Of a DNA stretch of 23,876 nucleotides, positions 22,064 to 23,876 are shown in pieces. The notes under the pieces were generated by a model, which was not told the DNA's origin, made no database searches, and saw only the letters and a program-made list of their open reading frames with translations. Location: NCBI GenBank assembly GCA_943354625.1, contig CALRCS010000002.1, positions 1 to 23,876 of the forward strand. The letters are read 5' to 3'. A program made the position numbers and the translations under genes. Source of the DNA: Candidatus Nomurabacteria bacterium. Lineage in GTDB: Bacteria > Patescibacteriota > Minisyncoccia > Phycocordibacterales > PALSA-1337. The first letter of the stretch is position 1; each line of letters starts with the position of its first letter.

Positions 22064-22504
22064 ATGAAAATAAAAATGGTCGGGGGAGGGGTTCGTCGGT
22101 CGTTTGAGCTCGCAGTCGGGCTCCGTCAGGGTTACGGCGACAGTGCTGTGACCCACACCGTCGCAGAGGTGGTTGACCTTGTGGTCGACCACCTGAAATC
22201 CCGCGTCGCTGCGGGAAAGGTTTACCTCACCGGCACGGTTGTGCTGGGAGAGGTAGCCTACGCTTGGCCAGAGGGGCCGGGCAAAGCGGGCGGTGGGCAT
22301 GAGCCCATCGCGTTGTATCAGGGAGAAGTGTCCCCGCTCTACAACGCAGAGACCACTGACGAGGAGGCTGTGCAGATCCTCACGGATCTTGCTGGCCACC
22401 TCGCGGAGGCTCTCGGTCAGACCAGGGTTTACCTGGTCTATCGAGAAACGGTGACGGTCTTCCAGATGGAAGATACCGTGACCCCGACCGGCGAGACTGT
22501 TTAG
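22064..22504 (+). CDS. Array gene 4: unknown GC-rich protein, 146 residues
   Basis: Unrecognised. Composition is striking: codons are full of G and C (by eye near 60 percent GC), unlike the AT-rich operon genes. The protein begins MKIKMVGGGVRRSFEL and has two amphipathic helical stretches (VTHTVAEVVDLVVDHLKSRV and DEEAVQILTDLAGHLAEAL) flanking a strand-like VYLTGTVVLGEVAY. The second strand is TRVYLVYRETVTVFQ. The ATG at 22064 is preferred to an in-frame GTG at 22046, which lies inside the pre-start hairpin. A minus-strand ORF over the same bases (21989-22399) is judged a shadow. Confidence 0.6.
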   Translation: MKIKMVGGGVRRSFELAVGLRQGYGDSAVTHTVAEVVDLVVDHLKSRVAAGKVYLTGTVVLGEVAYAWPEGPGKAGGGHEPIALYQGEVSPLYNAETTDEEAVQILTDLAGHLAEALGQTRVYLVYRETVTVFQMEDTVTPTGETV

Positions 22505-22576
22505 TCCGCCGGTACGTCGAAGAGGAGTAATTCTTTTCCGTTGTGATGACTATCGAAAATTGTCATAGAGTTACGG

Positions 22577-22606
22577 GAGGAGTCACAGCCAAGACTCCTC
22601 TTTCTT
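22577..22606 (+). terminator. Hairpin with T-rich tail between array genes 4 and 5
   Basis: GAGGAGTC (22577-22584), 8-nt loop, GACTCCTC (22593-22600), then TTTCTT. A perfect 8-bp GC-containing stem followed by pyrimidines resembles an intrinsic terminator or attenuator. A second stem, AAGCCC/GGGCTT (22610-22632), and the GACACC-ATGT-GGTGTC pre-start hairpin (22645-22660) follow before gene 5. Confidence 0.55.
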
Positions 22607-22673
22607 ATCAAGCCCACAAAAATTGCGGGCTTATTGGAAAAATAGACACCATGTGGTGTCGAAGGGAAAAACT

Positions 22674-23720
22674 ATGAATATGCTAAAGGAGATGATCAAC
22701 TCCTATGAGAAATTGATCAGGGCGATGGCTGAGGGTGGCTGTTGCCCTACGGCAATTTATACAGATGAATCCTATGGGGGAGGATCCTCTGCAGATCACT
22801 ACCGAAACCCTCAACGAGTCAATCGGTATAAGATTACCGGTTGGCAGGTAGGCACCATCTCACAGGTGTGTGATGAGAATTACCTCATGCACGTTAAGGT
22901 GGCTTTACGTGCACTCGCGGCTGTGTCCTGGACGGATTTGGAAATCCTCAAGGCGGGGGATAATGTTTCTGTCGTCGGAAACAGACGGTGGGAGGTTTCC
23001 CGCCCCCTGACGAAGGGAGAAAGGTTTGCTCCCGAGGGGTGGGAGTTCGAAGGAGTCAAGCACATCTCGATTATGAGGTATCTGGGAGAAGAATTCTCCC
23101 AGCCCTACCTCAACTGGGGCTTGGCCCTGAAAGATCCTCTTTGTCAGGAGGACGTTGAACTCGCACAGAGGATTTGCTCAAAGTGGGGCGTCCTCTCGAC
23201 AGATTCCTCGGCGAGGACAGAGCACCGCCTTCAGGCGAAAACGGTGCGAACCGAAAGGGCAATACTCGAGGGTGTATTGGACATCCGCGAGATTGTGATA
23301 GACCGCCGAGGTCAAGGGCGAAAGCCAGTGATCTGTAGCGGGATCACATACGACTCTAAAAAGTCGGATGACCCCTACGCGCTCACTCCCACGTGTTTCT
23401 GGTGGGACCTCAGTGGTCTCGTTAGAAAGTACGGTCGTTGTGTGACTGCCTATGCGATCTGCAGAAGCAACAGCCCACTACTCATTTTTGGTAGTAGGAG
23501 TAGGGCTGAAAAAATCCTGCCGTTAGTGCAGGAGATAGTCAGCAACGCGGGGGAAGAAATTTATTCTCCCGACAAGGAAAACTTCTGGCTCAAGCTGGTG
23601 GGATTCCGAACCAAAGAAGGTCAGGAAGAGGATGGTGGGCTTGAGCCAGTCACATTGACGGCTGAACCCGCCGCCAAGATAAACGGACTCGGTGATGCTT
23701 TTGCAAAACTGGGTCTCTAA
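22674..23720 (+). CDS. Array gene 5: unknown protein, 348 residues
   Basis: Unrecognised. It is a soluble, GC-rich gene product with no signal peptide. Notable parts are a helical N terminus (MLKEMINSYEKLIRAMAEGG), a Gly/Ser/Tyr-rich stretch (YTDESYGGGSSADHYRNP), a Trp-rich region around residues 75-150, a central basic helix (EHRLQAKTVRTERAILEG) and a C-terminal alpha/beta part (CWWDL-like FWWDLSGLVRKYG, then LLIFGSRSRAEKILPLVQEI). The ATG at 22674 follows the GACACC/GGTGTC hairpin and a GAAGGG purine stretch at ribosome-binding distance; the longer TTG frame from 22623 runs through structured RNA. Repeat copy 2 begins one base after the stop. Confidence 0.65.
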   Translation: MNMLKEMINSYEKLIRAMAEGGCCPTAIYTDESYGGGSSADHYRNPQRVNRYKITGWQVGTISQVCDENYLMHVKVALRALAAVSWTDLEILKAGDNVSVVGNRRWEVSRPLTKGERFAPEGWEFEGVKHISIMRYLGEEFSQPYLNWGLALKDPLCQEDVELAQRICSKWGVLSTDSSARTEHRLQAKTVRTERAILEGVLDIREIVIDRRGQGRKPVICSGITYDSKKSDDPYALTPTCFWWDLSGLVRKYGRCVTAYAICRSNSPLLIFGSRSRAEKILPLVQEIVSNAGEEIYSPDKENFWLKLVGFRTKEGQEEDGGLEPVTLTAEPAAKINGLGDAFAKLGL

Positions 23721-23721
23721 T

Positions 23722-23857
23722 GTTGTAAGTTCCTACGTTAAACTTACTGTCTTGCTGATCTACATTAACGATCAGCAATTTATCAAGCACATCGACCTCT
23801 CAAACGATTGGGAGATGGTGGGCTTGAAGATTTAAAATAACAACAAACAAAAGCACC
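23722..23857 (+). repeat. 136-nt structured direct repeat, copy 2
   Basis: Same length as copy 1 at 21099-21234 and differing at two positions only, both in or next to the first hairpin's loop (a T to C and a C to T). It begins one base after the stop of array gene 5 and runs into a GCACC/GGTGC hairpin (23853-23867) followed by TGAAAGGTA at the window's edge, so another array gene presumably starts just outside. Confidence 0.9.
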
Positions 23858-23876
23858 GACGAGGTGCTGAAAGGTA

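Noticed and set aside
21989..22399. 136-residue minus-strand ORF opposite array gene 4
   Set aside because: It is antisense to a gene with a proper hairpin and start context, and such long shadow ORFs are expected in GC-rich DNA.
20042..23876. CRISPR array or tRNA cluster as explanation of the repeated hairpins
   Set aside because: The repeats are long, few and separated by genes; there are no regular spacers, and no cloverleaf or CCA end was found.

Overview
The window is a bacterial chromosome segment, most likely from the Candidate Phyla Radiation (Patescibacteria, Parcubacteria-like). Four observations point that way. The ribosomal proteins are short and divergent. No L30 gene lies between S5 and L15, and L30 is known to be missing in CPR. 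Almost no ribosomal gene has a Shine-Dalgarno sequence. The EF-Tu switch I is divergent. The placement is inference; there is no rRNA gene to confirm it.

Layout. (1) 1-1836: the 3' end of a large repetitive CARDB-type surface protein, ending in a hairpin terminator that physically overlaps the next promoter. (2) 1979-9552: tuf followed by an S10/spc ribosomal operon (S10, L3, L4, L23, L2, S19, L22, S3, L16, L29, S17, L14, L24, L5). (3) 9553-12460: an interruption of the spc operon with a minus-strand hypothetical gene, an IS3-family element (orfA/orfB with a clear -1 frameshift signal) and a minus-strand SAM methyltransferase. A plus-strand promoter and a structured leader then restart the operon. 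(4) 12461-17714: S14, S8, L6, L18, S5, L15, SecY, adenylate kinase and methionine aminopeptidase. (5) 17741-19882: a GNAT-domain protein convergent with a TrmB-family regulator.

(6) 19883-23876 is the most unusual part. A strong promoter at 20007 points away from the TrmB gene. It is followed by about 520 nt of hairpin-rich leader and then by five unrecognised genes. The last two genes are visibly GC-rich compared with the AT-rich operons. The intergenic spaces hold repeated, highly structured RNA modules: a 136-nt near-identical direct repeat, a GTAAGT hairpin after several stop codons, a small hairpin just before most start codons, and GNRA- and UNCG-capped stem-loops. The array runs off the end of the window.

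Two palindromes of identical architecture (TGTCA, 8 nt, TGACA, then ATA) lie 85 bp apart between the TrmB gene and the array. One overlaps the -35 of the TrmB gene and the other overlaps the -35 of the array promoter. This suggests that TrmB represses itself and controls the array. That regulator plus RNA-module array is the best candidate here for an undescribed system; its function cannot be read from the sequence.
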